Shown: positions 17,701-28,603 of the stretch, one piece after another
How the letters are laid out: each line of letters starts with the position of its first letter
How positions within the stretch are numbered: the stretch's first letter is position 1
DNA from: an uncultured Amylibacter sp.
Lineage (GTDB): Bacteria; Pseudomonadota; Alphaproteobacteria; Rhodobacterales; Rhodobacteraceae
Direction: 5' to 3'
Assembly: GCA_905181935.1 (NCBI GenBank)
Contig: CAJIZV010000004.1
Span: 241,624 to 305,623, forward strand
DNA length: 64,000 bases
Notes under the pieces: generated by a model
Database searches by the model: none
What the model was told of the DNA's origin: nothing
What the model saw: only the letters and a program-made list of their open reading frames with translations
Program-made: the position numbers and the translations under genes

Positions 17701-18990
17701 TTATTTAGTTGCATTAGATTTTGGCGGGTAATGCGCATCAAAATCAGCTTCAATTGTTTCAGGAATTGGCAATGTTTTCTCTGTCCAGCCCAATATTGGA
17801 AGAATTACCAAAAAGTATGCAAACCAATAAACGGCACCAATTAATGAAACAAGAGGTACTAAACCTTCTGCTGGCTGAGCCCCACACCACATAAGTAGCA
17901 TAAAATCAAAACCTAGAATCCAAAATGCAATTTTAAATGTTGGCCGATAACGACCAGATCTAACTGGTGAAGTATCTGTCCAAGGAGCTAGTGCCATTAC
18001 AGCAATTGAACCAAACATTGCCAGAACACCCAGAAATTTTGCATCTAAAAATAAAACATCAAAGGTAATAGCTCGCAAGATTGCATAAAAAGGTAAATAA
18101 TACCATTCAGGAACAATATGCGCAGGTGTTGATAATGCATTTGCTGGAATATAATTATCAGGGTGGCCCAGATAATTAGGCATAAAGCCCACAATTGCCA
18201 TGAACACAATTAAAATCATGACCAATGCAAACAGATCTTTCATCACATAGTAAGGATAAAATGGTACTGTATCTTTTTTTGCTTCAGCTTTTGATTTTCG
18301 CCGAACTTCAACACCTGTTGGATTATTATTACCAGTAGTGTGAAATGCCCAAATATGTAAAGCAACTAGACCCACAATTATAAAAGGTAAAAGATAATGA
18401 AGAGAGAAAAATCGATTTAAAGTTGCGTTATCTACAGCGGGCCCACCAAGTAACCATTCCTGCAATATACTGCCAACACCAGGTATAGCTCCAAATAAGC
18501 CAGTTATAACTGTTGCTCCCCAAAATGACATTTGGCCCCAAGGCAAAACATAACCTAAGAAACCTGTAGCCATCATCATAAGATAGATTAGCATACCCAA
18601 AATCCATGTGATTTCACGTGGCGCCTTGTAGGATCCATAGTATAGACCCCGAAAAATATGCGCATAAACAGCAATAAAAAATAAAGACGCTCCATTTGCA
18701 TGCAAATATCGGAAAGCCCAACCACCATTTACATCGCGCATAATGTGTTCAACAGAGTCAAAGGCAAGATCAACGTGTGGCGTGTAATGCATAACTAGAA
18801 TAATCCCAGTTATAATTTGCAGCCCCAAACAAAATGTTAAGATAATACCCCATATCCACATCCAATTTAAATTTTTTGGAGTAGGGAAAGTCATTGTATC
18901 ATAAATAAGAGAAGCAATAGGTAACCTCTCGTGGAACCATTTTTGCATGCCAGTTTTTGGCTTATAATGATCGTGTGGAATTCCAGCCAT
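17701..18990 (-). CDS. petB: Cytochrome b of the bc1 complex
   Basis: The 429-residue membrane subunit carries both haems b and the quinol sites. Family blocks include [38 protein letters not shown] with haem-ligand histidines, the cd1 helix around [17 protein letters not shown], and [14 protein letters not shown] with the PEWY motif of the Qo site. Eight helices are evident. AGGAAGA precedes the ATG, and the gap to petA is 11 bases. Confidence 0.97.
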   Translation of the reverse strand: MAGIPHDHYKPKTGMQKWFHERLPIASLIYDTMTFPTPKNLNWMWIWGIILTFCLGLQIITGIILVMHYTPHVDLAFDSVEHIMRDVNGGWAFRYLHANGASLFFIAVYAHIFRGLYYGSYKAPREITWILGMLIYLMMMATGFLGYVLPWGQMSFWGATVITGLFGAIPGVGSILQEWLLGGPAVDNATLNRFFSLHYLLPFIIVGLVALHIWAFHTTGNNNPTGVEVRRKSKAEAKKDTVPFYPYYVMKDLFALVMILIVFMAIVGFMPNYLGHPDNYIPANALSTPAHIVPEWYYLPFYAILRAITFDVLFLDAKFLGVLAMFGSIAVMALAPWTDTSPVRSGRYRPTFKIAFWILGFDFMLLMWCGAQPAEGLVPLVSLIGAVYWFAYFLVILPILGWTEKTLPIPETIEADFDAHYPPKSNATK

Positions 18991-19001
18991 GATTTTTCTT
19001 C

Positions 19002-19568
19002 CTAACCCAATTTAATTGTATTTGCATCAATAAATGATGCTACCGGTACAGGCAAATTCTCTGGCGCTGGACCCTTACGAATACGTCCAGCCGTATCATA
19101 GTGTGAACCATGACATGGGCAGAACCAGCCGCCAAAATCACCTGCATCACCTAATGGAACACAGCCTAGATGTGTACATACACCCATCATAACCAACCAT
19201 TCACCAGTTTCATCCAAGGTGCGGTTTGCATCATTTGCAAAAGTTTCTGTTTCACCTAAAACCGGTGAAGCGTTTGCATTACGAGCATCTATGTCTGGCA
19301 AATCTTCCAGAAGCACGGCTCGTGCAGCTTTAATTTCTTCCACTGTACGACGCCGAATAAATACTGGCTTGCCCAACCACTTAATAGTAATCTGTGTCCC
19401 AGGCTCCACACCCGAAACATCGACTTCAATAGATGAAAGTGCTTGAACATCAGCACTTGGATTCATCTGGTTAATCATTGGCCATACGGCCGCACCACCA
19501 ATAACTGCACCAGTACCTGCAGTAGCCACGTACAAAAAGTCGCGACGGTTACCTTTGTCTTCGGACAC
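19002..19568 (-). CDS. petA: Rieske iron-sulfur subunit of the bc1 complex
   Basis: The 188-residue protein has a twin-arginine-like N-terminus ([22 protein letters not shown]) acting as membrane anchor and the Rieske cluster ligands in [10 protein letters not shown] and CPCHGSHYD. The frame continues upstream to an ATG at 19616, but that start has no ribosome site and adds 16 atypical residues. The GTG at 19568 gives [13 protein letters not shown], like other Rieske N-termini, and has GGGAGA eight bases upstream (19577-19582). I therefore chose GTG. It is first in petABC. Confidence 0.93.
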   Translation of the reverse strand: MSEDKGNRRDFLYVATAGTGAVIGGAAVWPMINQMNPSADVQALSSIEVDVSGVEPGTQITIKWLGKPVFIRRRTVEEIKAARAVLLEDLPDIDARNANASPVLGETETFANDANRTLDETGEWLVMMGVCTHLGCVPLGDAGDFGGWFCPCHGSHYDTAGRIRKGPAPENLPVPVASFIDANTIKLG

Positions 19569-19717
19569 GATTAGCGTCTCCCTTGCCTTGCCCCACTTAT
19601 TGGGCGTAATAAACATGAAAAATCAGATGGAATCCAACTGTATTCTTGCGGTTTACACACACATGTTACATTCGTCTAGCGGCCTTTTGGACGCACCAGT
19701 AAAACAAAGGTAAAAAA

Positions 19718-20158
19718 ATGCGTTTAGCTACTTATCAGCCAGATATTGCACCTAATTTGGGGTCAATGATTCGCCTTTGTGCATGCTTTGGTGTTTCATT
19801 AGACATAATCGAGCCCTGTGGCTTTCCTTTGTCATTAAAAGCACTGCGCCGAACTGCCATGGATTATGCAGATATAACAGACATGGTACGGCATGATTCA
19901 TGGGAAATATTTCAGAAGAGCCGCCCAATAGGAAGACTTATTCTTTTAACTACAAAAGCAGAAAATACACTATGGGATTTTAAATTTAAAACTACAGATA
20001 TATTAATTATGGGTCGCGAAAGTGCAGGCGTCCCTAAAGAAGTACATAATGCATGTGATGCACACATAAAATTACCAATGTTTGGGCAAGCAAGGTCACT
20101 TAATGTTGCTATGACAGCCGGTATGGCAATATCAGAAGCGCTCAGACAGACACAATAA
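19718..20158 (+). CDS. trmL: tRNA (cytidine/uridine-34 2'-O)-methyltransferase TrmL
   Basis: The 146-residue SPOUT methyltransferase modifies the wobble ribose of certain leucine tRNAs. The family motifs are PDIAPNLGSMIRLCACFG at the N-terminus, ILIMGRESAGVPKEVHNACDAHIKLPM in the middle and SLNVAMTAGMAISEAL at the C-terminus, which together form the trefoil knot and SAM site. Length matches TrmL. It is divergent from petA across a 150-base promoter region. Confidence 0.94.
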   Translation: MRLATYQPDIAPNLGSMIRLCACFGVSLDIIEPCGFPLSLKALRRTAMDYADITDMVRHDSWEIFQKSRPIGRLILLTTKAENTLWDFKFKTTDILIMGRESAGVPKEVHNACDAHIKLPMFGQARSLNVAMTAGMAISEALRQTQ

Positions 20159-20223
20159 ATATAAAAAAATATTCAGTTTTACCATTAACATAAATAGAAT
20201 TTTTGAAAAATTACTCTCGAATT

Positions 20224-20838
20224 TTAAGGAAATAAAGTAATAGGATCACCAAAAAACCATCTAGGATGTTTTATCATTATAATTTCAAATCCATCCCATT
20301 CAATAAACTCTTGGTACCAAGCTATCAAATTTGGCCTATTAGATTCTAAAAACCACTTAATATCAACATTAGCAAACTGTCGAATAAATGGCGCAATTCC
20401 AATATCAGCAAAACCACGCACACCACCAAATAAAAATTTATTTTTTTGAAGATGTGCCTCTAGTAAATTTAAATATTTTCCAGCCTTCTCTAAAGTAATT
20501 TCTCGATTATAATTTTTATTATTATTTGGATATTTATACTGATCAAGCCATGGTTTAAAATTTGTATCACATAAAAGTACTAAATTACATTCGTTATTAG
20601 TGATTGTTTTAGCGCCCAAAGCCCACTTCATAATATCAAAACTTTCTTCTATTATTTGCCCATTTGGCAGGACTAAAACAGGTACAGTTCCCTTTGATGA
20701 TACTTCTAACATTTCAAGAGGCTTATCTCGTAATAAAACTTCTCGCAATTCAACTTGAATTCCTGCACCAGCAATGGCCAGCCGCACTCGCATTGCATAT
20801 GGGCAACGGCGAAAAGAATATAAAATTGGTAGCTTCAT
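20224..20838 (-). CDS. Glutathione S-transferase family protein
   Basis: The 204-residue protein has a thioredoxin-fold N-terminal domain beginning LPILYSFRRCPYAMRVRLAI, where Cys12 is the likely catalytic residue in an RRCPY motif, then GTVPVLVLPNGQIIEESFDI, the cis-proline and gamma-glutamyl binding segment. A helical C-terminal domain follows with GGVRGFADIGIAPFIRQF. Substrate is unknown. Its start overlaps the mtaB stop as ATGA, placing it in a dapF-mtaB-gst operon. Confidence 0.88.
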   Translation of the reverse strand: MKLPILYSFRRCPYAMRVRLAIAGAGIQVELREVLLRDKPLEMLEVSSKGTVPVLVLPNGQIIEESFDIMKWALGAKTITNNECNLVLLCDTNFKPWLDQYKYPNNNKNYNREITLEKAGKYLNLLEAHLQKNKFLFGGVRGFADIGIAPFIRQFANVDIKWFLESNRPNLIAWYQEFIEWDGFEIIMIKHPRWFFGDPITLFP

Positions 20839-22097
20839 TCCGCTATTAATTGAGTTTGTGTTCTTTCTATAATCTTAGCATCTACAATAACACCCTTGAG
20901 TTTATCAGAACTAAATAACACTTCCGTGAAACCTTCAGTACGACCCATACGATTATTTTCCATTAATACTTTATGCTTTATCCCAAGCTGCATTTCTAAA
21001 TGTTTTTGAACAGCGATATCCCCACGCGCACGCAACCGCCCTGCACGCTCTTTAATAATAGATCTATCCATCTGGGGCATAAGTGCAGCAGGCGTGCCTT
21101 GTCGTGGCGAAAATGGAAAAACATGGAGCCATGTCAGATTGCAATCTTCAATCAATTTTAAACTATTTTCAAACATTTTTTCCGTTTCAGTTGGAAAACC
21201 AGCAATAATATCTGCCCCATAAATAATATCAGGCCTAGCCATCCGCATTTTTGTACAAAATTCTATCGCATCAGCACGTAGATGACGGCGTTTCATACGC
21301 TTTAAAATCATATCATCTCCAGCCTGCAAAGAAAGGTGCAAATGAGGCATTAAACGCATCTCAGAAGCTACCGCATCAATTAATGCAGGATCAGCTTCAA
21401 CACTATCAATTGAACTAATTCGTAGCCTTGGCAAGTCTGGAACAAGTTTCAAAATACGTTGAACTAAATCGCCTAACTTAGGAATCATTGGTAAATCAGC
21501 ACCCCAACTAGTAATATCCACTCCAGTTAAAACAATTTCATTATAGCCTTTACCAACTAACCGTTGAATCTGATCTACAACTACACCAGCTGGCACCGAG
21601 CGTGAGTTCCCACGCCCATATGGTATTATGCAAAATGTACAACGATGGTCACAACCATTTTGAACTTGAACATATGCACGGCTGCGAGTCCCAAATCCAT
21701 CGATTAAATGACCTGCAGTATCTTTGACAGACATTATATCATCAACTAAGACTTTTTCAGTAACACCCACAAAATCAGGGCTTTTAGATATATTTTTCCA
21801 AGTATTTGCCTGCATCTTTTCTGTGTTGCCAACGACCAGGTCCACTTCTGTCATCTCTGAAAATGTTTTCGGCTCAATCTGAGCAGCACATCCAGTAACA
21901 ATCATCTGGGCTTTAGGGTTTTCCCGGCGCAATTTACGTATTTCTTGTTTGGATTTTCTCACTGCTTCTGCAGTCACTGCACAAGTATTTACTACTACAA
22001 CATTATTCAATCCAGCAGCATGGGCTAGCTCTTTCATCGCTTCAGTTTCATATGCATTCAGGCGACATCCTTGGGTCATAAATTTTGGTGCACTCAT
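20835..22097 (-). CDS. mtaB: tRNA t6A37 methylthiotransferase MtaB
   Basis: The 420-residue radical-SAM enzyme adds a methylthio group to t6A37 of tRNA. The N-terminal domain has cluster cysteines in TQGCRLNAYE, VNTCAVT and VTGCAAQ; the radical-SAM motif is GCDHRCTFCIIPYGRGNSRS; a C-terminal TRAM-like end follows. LTGVDITSWG and HLHLSLQAGDD are typical of MtaB rather than MiaB. It overlaps dapF upstream (ATGA) and the GST downstream. Confidence 0.95.
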   Translation of the reverse strand: MSAPKFMTQGCRLNAYETEAMKELAHAAGLNNVVVVNTCAVTAEAVRKSKQEIRKLRRENPKAQMIVTGCAAQIEPKTFSEMTEVDLVVGNTEKMQANTWKNISKSPDFVGVTEKVLVDDIMSVKDTAGHLIDGFGTRSRAYVQVQNGCDHRCTFCIIPYGRGNSRSVPAGVVVDQIQRLVGKGYNEIVLTGVDITSWGADLPMIPKLGDLVQRILKLVPDLPRLRISSIDSVEADPALIDAVASEMRLMPHLHLSLQAGDDMILKRMKRRHLRADAIEFCTKMRMARPDIIYGADIIAGFPTETEKMFENSLKLIEDCNLTWLHVFPFSPRQGTPAALMPQMDRSIIKERAGRLRARGDIAVQKHLEMQLGIKHKVLMENNRMGRTEGFTEVLFSSDKLKGVIVDAKIIERTQTQLIAE

Positions 22098-22936
22098 CTG
22101 ACACTTTCCAAGAACTCTGGGCTCAAATTACCCTCAAAAACAATTGCCGTTGGGCCACTCATCCAAACCCCATCATCACGCCAATCAATTTTCAGTGAAC
22201 CACCGTCCAACTGTATCTCAACCTTACGATCAGTTAAACCTTTACGATGAGCCACAACAGCCACCGCACATGCACCAGATCCACAAGCCAAAGTTACACC
22301 AGCTCCACGCTCAAAGGTACGTTGGCGAATAGTTTTTTTATTAATTATTTGAATAAACTCAACATTAGTATGTTCCGGAAATAATTCGTGAGTCTCAATT
22401 TTAGACCCCCATTCAATTAAATTAATCGAATCAACATTATCAACCACAAAAACACAATGTGGATTACCCATTCCCACTGCCCCAGGCTCACCCTCAATAG
22501 GCAGCGCTATTAGATCAACATTTTTTTTCAATGGCACCTTATTCCATACTAATTGTGGTTGGCCCATATTAACACTTATCAGACCATCATCAGCCATTTG
22601 AGCTGCCAGTAATCCACTTCCAGTGCGTATTGTAATCTCACGCTCATCAATTTCAGCCATAACTAGCCGTGCAATACATCGACTGGCGTTACCACATGCA
22701 TCTGATAAAGTTCCATCTGAATTCCAAAACGTTACATCAACATTTGCACCATCTGATTTAGTCATTACGACTAATTGGTCGCAACCCACTCCAAAGTGCC
22801 TTCCACCAATTGCAAAGGCCATTTTTGTAGTCACAGGTGATTCTGCATGCCTTGCATCAATGATTACAAAATCATTACCAAGCCCATGCATTTTCAAAAA
22901 CGGTAGTCCGTTTGAGTATAAAAGTGTTTTTCTCAT
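22094..22936 (-). CDS. dapF: Diaminopimelate epimerase DapF
   Basis: The protein of about 280 residues converts LL- to meso-diaminopimelate for lysine and peptidoglycan. Visible motifs are FLKMHGLGNDFVIID, the first catalytic cysteine in DACGNASRC, GNPHCVFVVD, and the second catalytic cysteine in ACGSGACAVAV. An in-frame ATG nine codons further upstream exists; I prefer the one at 22936 because MRKTLLYSNGLPFLKMHG fits alphaproteobacterial family starts. Neither has a strong ribosome site. Confidence 0.94.
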   Translation of the reverse strand: MRKTLLYSNGLPFLKMHGLGNDFVIIDARHAESPVTTKMAFAIGGRHFGVGCDQLVVMTKSDGANVDVTFWNSDGTLSDACGNASRCIARLVMAEIDEREITIRTGSGLLAAQMADDGLISVNMGQPQLVWNKVPLKKNVDLIALPIEGEPGAVGMGNPHCVFVVDNVDSINLIEWGSKIETHELFPEHTNVEFIQIINKKTIRQRTFERGAGVTLACGSGACAVAVVAHRKGLTDRKVEIQLDGGSLKIDWRDDGVWMSGPTAIVFEGNLSPEFLESVR

Positions 22937-23039
22937 GTGGATGATATAGCCCAACCGAAACAATCATTCCAGATAGGTCTGAAATTAAGAAGAATAGGAC
23001 TTGACCCTTTCGTGCCAGCATCCTAATACGCGCCACAGT

Positions 23040-23115
23040 GGGCCGGTAGCTCAGTTGGTAGAGCAACTGACTTTTAATCAGTAGGTCTCGGGTTCGGATC
23101 CCGACCGGCTCACCA
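23040..23115 (+). tRNA. tRNA-Lys (anticodon UUU)
   Basis: The 76-base gene has a seven-pair acceptor stem (GGGCCGG with CCGGCTC, one G-U), D-arm AGCTCAGTTGGTAGAGC, anticodon arm CTGACTTTTAATCAG with TTT in the centre, T-arm with GGTTCGGATCC, and encoded CCA at 23113-23115. The anticodon gives lysine. Confidence 0.97.
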
Positions 23116-23147
23116 CTTTTCCAATCTAAAAGCTTGGCAAAGTGGTG
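23111..23147 (+). terminator. Hairpin spanning the tRNA-Lys 3' end
   Basis: CACCACTTT at 23111-23119 pairs perfectly with AAAGTGGTG at 23139-23147, with an inner CCAA/TTGG stem. The left arm includes the tRNA discriminator base and CCA. No T tract follows (ATTAATT). It may terminate transcription or block/guide 3' processing. Confidence 0.55.
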
Positions 23148-23312
23148 ATTAATTATGAATACCTCACATCTACGGTTACATAGATGTAAATTTATACAAT
23201 TATCCAAGTAAAAACTTATTATTTAATTTTAAGTTTTTTAATTATCAAAATTTTCGCTGCATGGTCTTCGTTTCATGCTAGAATATAGAATATCTAATTT
23301 GCAAGGTATAGT

Positions 23313-23795
23313 ATGTTTTTGGACGCCAAGAAATTTCGTGAGGCTCTTTCTACTTTTGCCACAGGAGTTACAGTTGTAACTACCAAAGATGGTGATGGGG
23401 AATCGGTTGGTATGACTGCATCTAGTTTTAATTCTGTTTCAATGTCCCCACCTCTAATCCTATGGAGTGTAGCTAAAAATGCAAAATCAGCGCCTGCTTT
23501 TAAAGATGCACCATACTTTTCAGTCCACGTACTTTCTTCAAATCAGATAGAAATATCTAATCGCTTTGCAACATCAGGAGCCGATAAATTTAAAAATACA
23601 CCTCACATAATAAATGAAAATAACGTTCCCCTGATTTCAGATTGCACCAGTCGGTTTGACTGTAAGAAATATGCTGTTCATGATGGTGGTGATCATTGGA
23701 TCGTATTGGGGGAAGTTTTGACTTTTGAAGATAGCAAACGGGAAGGTTTGGTTTTTTCAGGCGGATCATATGCAACAGCCACTTTAATAAAATAA
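23313..23795 (+). CDS. Flavin reductase-like FMN-binding protein
   Basis: The 160-residue protein has the flavin-reductase/DIM6 fold: FREALSTFATGVTVVTT, the FMN-binding SVGMTASSFNSVSMSPPLILWS block, and YAVHDGGDHWIVLGEVL near the C-terminus. Such proteins either supply reduced flavin to two-component monooxygenases or act as stand-alone flavoproteins. It lies 88 bases before betC on the same strand and may belong to that operon, though no partner monooxygenase is near. Confidence 0.88.
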   Translation: MFLDAKKFREALSTFATGVTVVTTKDGDGESVGMTASSFNSVSMSPPLILWSVAKNAKSAPAFKDAPYFSVHVLSSNQIEISNRFATSGADKFKNTPHIINENNVPLISDCTSRFDCKKYAVHDGGDHWIVLGEVLTFEDSKREGLVFSGGSYATATLIK

Positions 23796-23883
23796 TTATG
23801 CATCACTTTTTAAAGCTAGGCTTTATATTTACCTAATGAATATTATGCCTGCAGTTACAAAGCACTTAAACGGAAGCATTCCA

Positions 23884-25392
23884 ATGTCAAAACCTAATCT
23901 ATTAATTTTTATGGTTGACCAATTAAATGGAACCCTTTTCCCCGACGGGCCTGCAGACTGGTTGCATGCACCAAATTTAAAAAAGCTAGCAGCAAAATCA
24001 ACACGCTTTCAAAACTGTTATACAGCATCACCACTCTGTGCTCCAGGAAGAGCCTCATTTATGTCTGGGTTATTACCATCAAAATCACGCGTATACGATA
24101 ATGCTGCTGAATTTGCTTCGGACATTCCCACATATGCACATCATTTAAGGCGCGCTGGATATCAAACTTGCCTATCTGGAAAAATGCATTTTGTTGGTCC
24201 CGACCAAATGCATGGTTTTGAAGAGCGCTTAACAACAGACATATATCCTGCTGATTTTGGCTGGACACCAGATTATCGTAAACCCGGTGAACGCATAGAT
24301 TGGTGGTATCATAATATGGGATCAGTCACAGGGGCAGGTGTTGCTGAAATTTCTAATCAAATGGAGTATGATGACGAAGTGGCTTATACTGCCACTCGCA
24401 AAGTTTATGATCTTGCAAGGGAAAAAGATAACCGCCCATGGTGCCTAACAGTAAGCTTCACTCATCCTCATGATCCATACGTAGCGCGAAAAAAATATTG
24501 GGATTTATACGATAATTGCGAACACTTGATGCCAACGGTTCCTAAAATGGATTATGATAAACACGACAGCCATTCAAAGCGTATTTTTGATGCTAATAAC
24601 TGGCGAGATTTTGATATTTCTGATGAGGATATAAAAAGATCTAGGCGTGCATATTTTGCAAATATTAGTTATTTGGACGATAAAATTGGTGAAGTAATGC
24701 ATGCATTAGAAGCTACTGATCAAGAAGCTGTAATTTTATTCTTATCTGATCATGGAGATATGTTAGGCGAGCGTGGCTTATGGTTTAAGATGTCTTTCTT
24801 TGAAGGTTCTGCACGAGTTCCTTTGATGATTAGCTCAACCAACATGGCTTCCATTTTAATAACCAGTCCAGTCTCAAATATTGACCTAACACCTACATTA
24901 TGTGATTTAGCAGGCGTATCAATAGAAGAAATTGCCCCATGGTGTGAAGGCGAAAGCCTAGTTCATCTAGGCCAAGGCGGTGAAAGATCAAGTCCTGTTG
25001 CAATGGAATACGCTGCTGAGGGATCATATGCACCAATGGTATCTTTGCGTTATGGGCCTTGGAAGTATAATCGGTGCACGCTAGATCCAGATCAGCTTTT
25101 CAACCTTCATGACGACCCACACGAATTAATTAATTTAGCTAATGAGCCAAAACATCAAGGAACCTTAAGTCAACTCCAAGCAAAGTCTAAAGCTCGTTGG
25201 GATTTAGAAAAATTTGATGAAAATGTACGAGAAAGCCAAGCTCGACGTTCGATTGTTTACGCAGCACTACGTAATGGTAATTATTTTCCTTGGGATTATC
25301 AGCCACTTCAAGATGCATCTGAACGCTATATGCGAAACCACATGAATTTGGACAATCTGGAAAATGAAACCCGCTTCCCTCGTAATAAATAA
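23884..25392 (+). CDS. betC: Choline-sulfatase BetC
   Basis: The 502-residue type-I sulfatase hydrolyses choline-O-sulfate to choline and sulfate. MSKPNLLIFMVDQLNG gives the first metal-binding aspartate; LCAPGRASFMSG carries Cys52, the residue converted to formylglycine in C-x-P-x-R; FLSDHGDMLGERGLW has further metal ligands. The C-terminal choline-sulfatase extension includes NGNYFPWDYQP. An in-frame ATG at 23836 would add 16 unrelated residues; 23884 matches known starts. It is first of betCBA; no betI repressor is visible next to it. Confidence 0.95.
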   Translation: MSKPNLLIFMVDQLNGTLFPDGPADWLHAPNLKKLAAKSTRFQNCYTASPLCAPGRASFMSGLLPSKSRVYDNAAEFASDIPTYAHHLRRAGYQTCLSGKMHFVGPDQMHGFEERLTTDIYPADFGWTPDYRKPGERIDWWYHNMGSVTGAGVAEISNQMEYDDEVAYTATRKVYDLAREKDNRPWCLTVSFTHPHDPYVARKKYWDLYDNCEHLMPTVPKMDYDKHDSHSKRIFDANNWRDFDISDEDIKRSRRAYFANISYLDDKIGEVMHALEATDQEAVILFLSDHGDMLGERGLWFKMSFFEGSARVPLMISSTNMASILITSPVSNIDLTPTLCDLAGVSIEEIAPWCEGESLVHLGQGGERSSPVAMEYAAEGSYAPMVSLRYGPWKYNRCTLDPDQLFNLHDDPHELINLANEPKHQGTLSQLQAKSKARWDLEKFDENVRESQARRSIVYAALRNGNYFPWDYQPLQDASERYMRNHMNLDNLENETRFPRNK

Positions 25393-25437
25393 ATCCATAA
25401 ATAGATTCATATAATGCCAACTTTGGAGACATAAAAC

Positions 25438-26895
25438 ATGCCATACAAATGCCAGCCTATAGCCAGCCATTTTATTAACGGTGAGTATGTAGAAGATACC
25501 GATGGTAAAATCATTGAATGTATTTATCCAGCAACAGGTGAAATTGTAGCTAAAATCTATTCTGCAACTCCTGAAATAATTGAGATTGCGTTAAGTGCAG
25601 CTAAATCAGCACAAAAATCGTGGGGAAAATTATCTGGAACTGAGCGTGGGCGCGTGTTACGCCGGGCCTCTGATATTATCCGTAAACGCAATCGTGAATT
25701 ATCTATTCTTGAAACATACGACACTGGAAAACCACTACAAGAGACCTTATGCGTAGACGCCACTTCAGGTGCAGACGCCTTAGAGTATTTTGGGGGATTA
25801 GCAGGTGCTGTTACGGGGGAGCACATTCCGTTAGGGGAAGACTGGGTGTATACTAAGAGAATTCCTTTAGGTGTTTGCATTGGTATTGGCGCATGGAATT
25901 ATCCAACACAAATAGCTTGCTGGAAAAGCGCGCCCGCTTTGGCATGTGGTAATTCGATGATTTTCAAACCATCAGAGATGACCCCATTATGCGCTTTAAA
26001 AGTAGCTGAAATTCTTGTTGAGGCAGGCGCACCACCAGGTATTTTTAATGTTGTGCAAGGGTATAGTGATGTAGGCGCTACACTGGTGGCTGACACTCGT
26101 GTGAACAAAGTATCATTAACCGGTTCTGCTGAGACAGGAAAAAAAGTTTATGCAGCGGCAGCCGCAGGAATGAAACATGTAACCATGGAGTTAGGTGGGA
26201 AATCTCCATTAATCATTTTTGATGATGCAGATATAGAAAACGCAGTTGGAGGTGCAATGCTGGCAAACATGTACTCAACAGGCCAAGTTTGCTCAAATGG
26301 AACTCGAGTATTTGTACAAAAGGGTATTAAAGATGCATTTTTAAAACGTTTTTTAGAACGAGCCGCTAAAATTAAAGTAGGCGACCCAATGAATGAGGAA
26401 ACACAGTTTGGTCCTATGATTTCTGAACGGCAGCGCGATATCGTCATAGGTTTCATTGAACAAGGTAAAGCTGAGGGTGCCACTTTAATCTGTGGTGGCA
26501 ACGCTATAAAAGGTGACGGATGGTTCATTGAGCCAACAGTATTTTCAAATGTTACTGATGACATGACTATAGCTAAGGAAGAAATTTTTGGCCCCGTGAT
26601 GTCCGTTTTTGAATTTGAAACTGAAGACGAAGTAATAACTCGCGCCAACAATACCGACCTTGGCTTAGCGGGTGGAGTTTTTACAAATAATATTCAACGT
26701 GCACATCGTGTAGTGGACGAATTAGAAGCAGGTACTTGCTTTATCAATTCATATAACGATGCTCCTGTAGAAGCTCCCTTTGGCGGGGTAAAAGGATCAG
26801 GTGTAGGCCGTGAAAATTCCAAAGCTGCCATTGAACACTTCAGTCAATTAAAGACAGTTTATGTTCGTATGGGAAAAGTTGATTCACCTTATTAA
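25438..26895 (+). CDS. betB: Betaine aldehyde dehydrogenase BetB
   Basis: The 485-residue NAD(P)-dependent aldehyde dehydrogenase oxidises betaine aldehyde to glycine betaine. Motifs: [25 protein letters not shown] loop [11 protein letters not shown], catalytic glutamate in [14 protein letters not shown] and catalytic cysteine in [14 protein letters not shown]. Length is normal. GGAG lies nine bases before the ATG. Position between betC and betA supports BetB over other aldehyde dehydrogenases. Confidence 0.95.
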   Translation: MPYKCQPIASHFINGEYVEDTDGKIIECIYPATGEIVAKIYSATPEIIEIALSAAKSAQKSWGKLSGTERGRVLRRASDIIRKRNRELSILETYDTGKPLQETLCVDATSGADALEYFGGLAGAVTGEHIPLGEDWVYTKRIPLGVCIGIGAWNYPTQIACWKSAPALACGNSMIFKPSEMTPLCALKVAEILVEAGAPPGIFNVVQGYSDVGATLVADTRVNKVSLTGSAETGKKVYAAAAAGMKHVTMELGGKSPLIIFDDADIENAVGGAMLANMYSTGQVCSNGTRVFVQKGIKDAFLKRFLERAAKIKVGDPMNEETQFGPMISERQRDIVIGFIEQGKAEGATLICGGNAIKGDGWFIEPTVFSNVTDDMTIAKEEIFGPVMSVFEFETEDEVITRANNTDLGLAGGVFTNNIQRAHRVVDELEAGTCFINSYNDAPVEAPFGGVKGSGVGRENSKAAIEHFSQLKTVYVRMGKVDSPY

Positions 26896-26907
26896 GGATA
26901 ACTTAAC

Positions 26908-28569
26908 ATGAAAGCAGACTTTGTAATAATAGGAGCTGGATCAGCAGGTTGTGCCATGGCATATCGGCTCTCCGAAGATGGTAAAAATTCAGTACTAGTT
27001 ATTGAGTACGGTGGCTCAGATATGGGTCCACTTATTCAAATGCCTGCAGCTTTATCATATCCAATGAATATGAAGACTTACGACTGGGGCTTTCAATCAG
27101 AACCCGAACCACACTTAAACAATCGTAAGCTTGCGACGCCGCGCGGTAAAGTTATAGGTGGATCATCCTCTATTAACGGTATGGTCTATGTGCGTGGACA
27201 TTCTAAAGATTATGACTATTGGGAAAAGTCTGGAGCTACCGGCTGGTCATACGCAGATGTATTGCCTTATTTTAAGCGAATGGAAAATTGGCGTAGCGGC
27301 GGGCATGGTGGTGATCCAAGCTGGCGTGGTCGTAAGGGCCCTTTACACATTTCACGTGGGCCTCGTAAAAATCCTTTATTCAAAGCATTTGTAGATGCTG
27401 GGTGCCAAGCTGGCTACGAAACCACCAATGATTATAATGGAGAAAAGCAAGAAGGCTTTGGCCCAATGGAGCAAACAGTTTATAAAGGTCGCCGTTGGTC
27501 AGCAGCTAATGCATATTTACACTCCGCATTAAAACGGAAAAATTGCAACATAGTACGCGCTTTTGCTCGTAAAATTATAATAGAAAATGGTCAAGCCACT
27601 GGAGTTGAAATTGAGCGTAATGGAAATACTGAAACTATATCCGCAAATCGTGAAGTTATTATATCTGCATCTTCAATAAATTCACCAAAATTGCTTATGC
27701 TTTCAGGTATTGGGCCAGCCAAACAACTGAAAGAACATGGAATAGACGTGATAGCTAACCGCCAAGGTGTTGGGCAAAACTTGCAAGATCATTTAGAAAT
27801 CTACCTTCAAATAGCATCCTTAAAACCAATCACATTGTATAGGCATTGGAATTTTATATCCAAAGCAATAATTGGAGCACAGTGGCTTTTTACAAAAACT
27901 GGTTTAGGGTCATCAAACCAGTTTGAAAGTGCCGCATTCATTCGATCCAAAGCAGGTGTAGAATATCCAGATATTCAATATCACTTTTTGCCGATTGCAG
28001 TGCGTTATGATGGCAAAGCAGCGGCTGAAGGCCATGGCTTTCAGGCACATGTTGGCCCAATGCGATCAGATTCACGTGGATCTGTAACTTTAACATCAAA
28101 TGATCCTAAGGACCCTCCAAAGATATTATTTAATTATATGAGCGCACCCAAAGACTGGGAAGATTTCAGAAATTGCATTCGATTAACTCGCGAAATCTTT
28201 GAGCAAGAGGCTTTTAAAGAATATGCAGGTAAAGAAATCCAACCAGGCAAAACTATAGAAACAGACGCTGAATTAGATACTTTTTTAAGCGAAAATGTTG
28301 AAAGCGCATATCACCCTTGCGGGACATGTAAGATGGGTGCAATCAATGACCCAATGGCTGTGGTTGACCCAGAGTGTCGTGTAATTGGTGTAAGTAGATT
28401 AAGACTAGCAGATAGTTCTATTTTTCCTCGCATTACAAATGGTAACTTAAATGGACCTTCCATTATGGCTGGTGAAAAAGCCTCTGATCATATTTTAGGA
28501 AAACAAGTTTTACCTAAATCTAACGTAAAACCTTGGAACCACCCCCATTGGAAAACTCAACAACGTTGA
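26908..28569 (+). CDS. betA: Choline dehydrogenase BetA
   Basis: The 553-residue GMC-family flavoprotein oxidises choline to betaine aldehyde at the membrane. The FAD-binding start [50 protein letters not shown] and the active-site HPCGTCKMG are all present. AAGGA precedes the ATG, 12 bases after betB. With betC and betB it converts choline-O-sulfate to glycine betaine, useful as osmoprotectant or as carbon and nitrogen source. Confidence 0.96.
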   Translation: MKADFVIIGAGSAGCAMAYRLSEDGKNSVLVIEYGGSDMGPLIQMPAALSYPMNMKTYDWGFQSEPEPHLNNRKLATPRGKVIGGSSSINGMVYVRGHSKDYDYWEKSGATGWSYADVLPYFKRMENWRSGGHGGDPSWRGRKGPLHISRGPRKNPLFKAFVDAGCQAGYETTNDYNGEKQEGFGPMEQTVYKGRRWSAANAYLHSALKRKNCNIVRAFARKIIIENGQATGVEIERNGNTETISANREVIISASSINSPKLLMLSGIGPAKQLKEHGIDVIANRQGVGQNLQDHLEIYLQIASLKPITLYRHWNFISKAIIGAQWLFTKTGLGSSNQFESAAFIRSKAGVEYPDIQYHFLPIAVRYDGKAAAEGHGFQAHVGPMRSDSRGSVTLTSNDPKDPPKILFNYMSAPKDWEDFRNCIRLTREIFEQEAFKEYAGKEIQPGKTIETDAELDTFLSENVESAYHPCGTCKMGAINDPMAVVDPECRVIGVSRLRLADSSIFPRITNGNLNGPSIMAGEKASDHILGKQVLPKSNVKPWNHPHWKTQQR

Positions 28570-28603
28570 TTAAAACAAGACAACACTTAACTAAACCGAA
28601 TAA

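Noticed and set aside
22875..23207. 110-codon ORF covering tRNA-Lys on the minus strand
   Set aside because: It runs through the tRNA gene; reading PVGIRTRDLLI is the familiar false ORF produced by antisense tRNA sequence.
26148..26651. 167-codon ORF antisense to betB
   Set aside because: Shadow frame of the aldehyde dehydrogenase; no family features.
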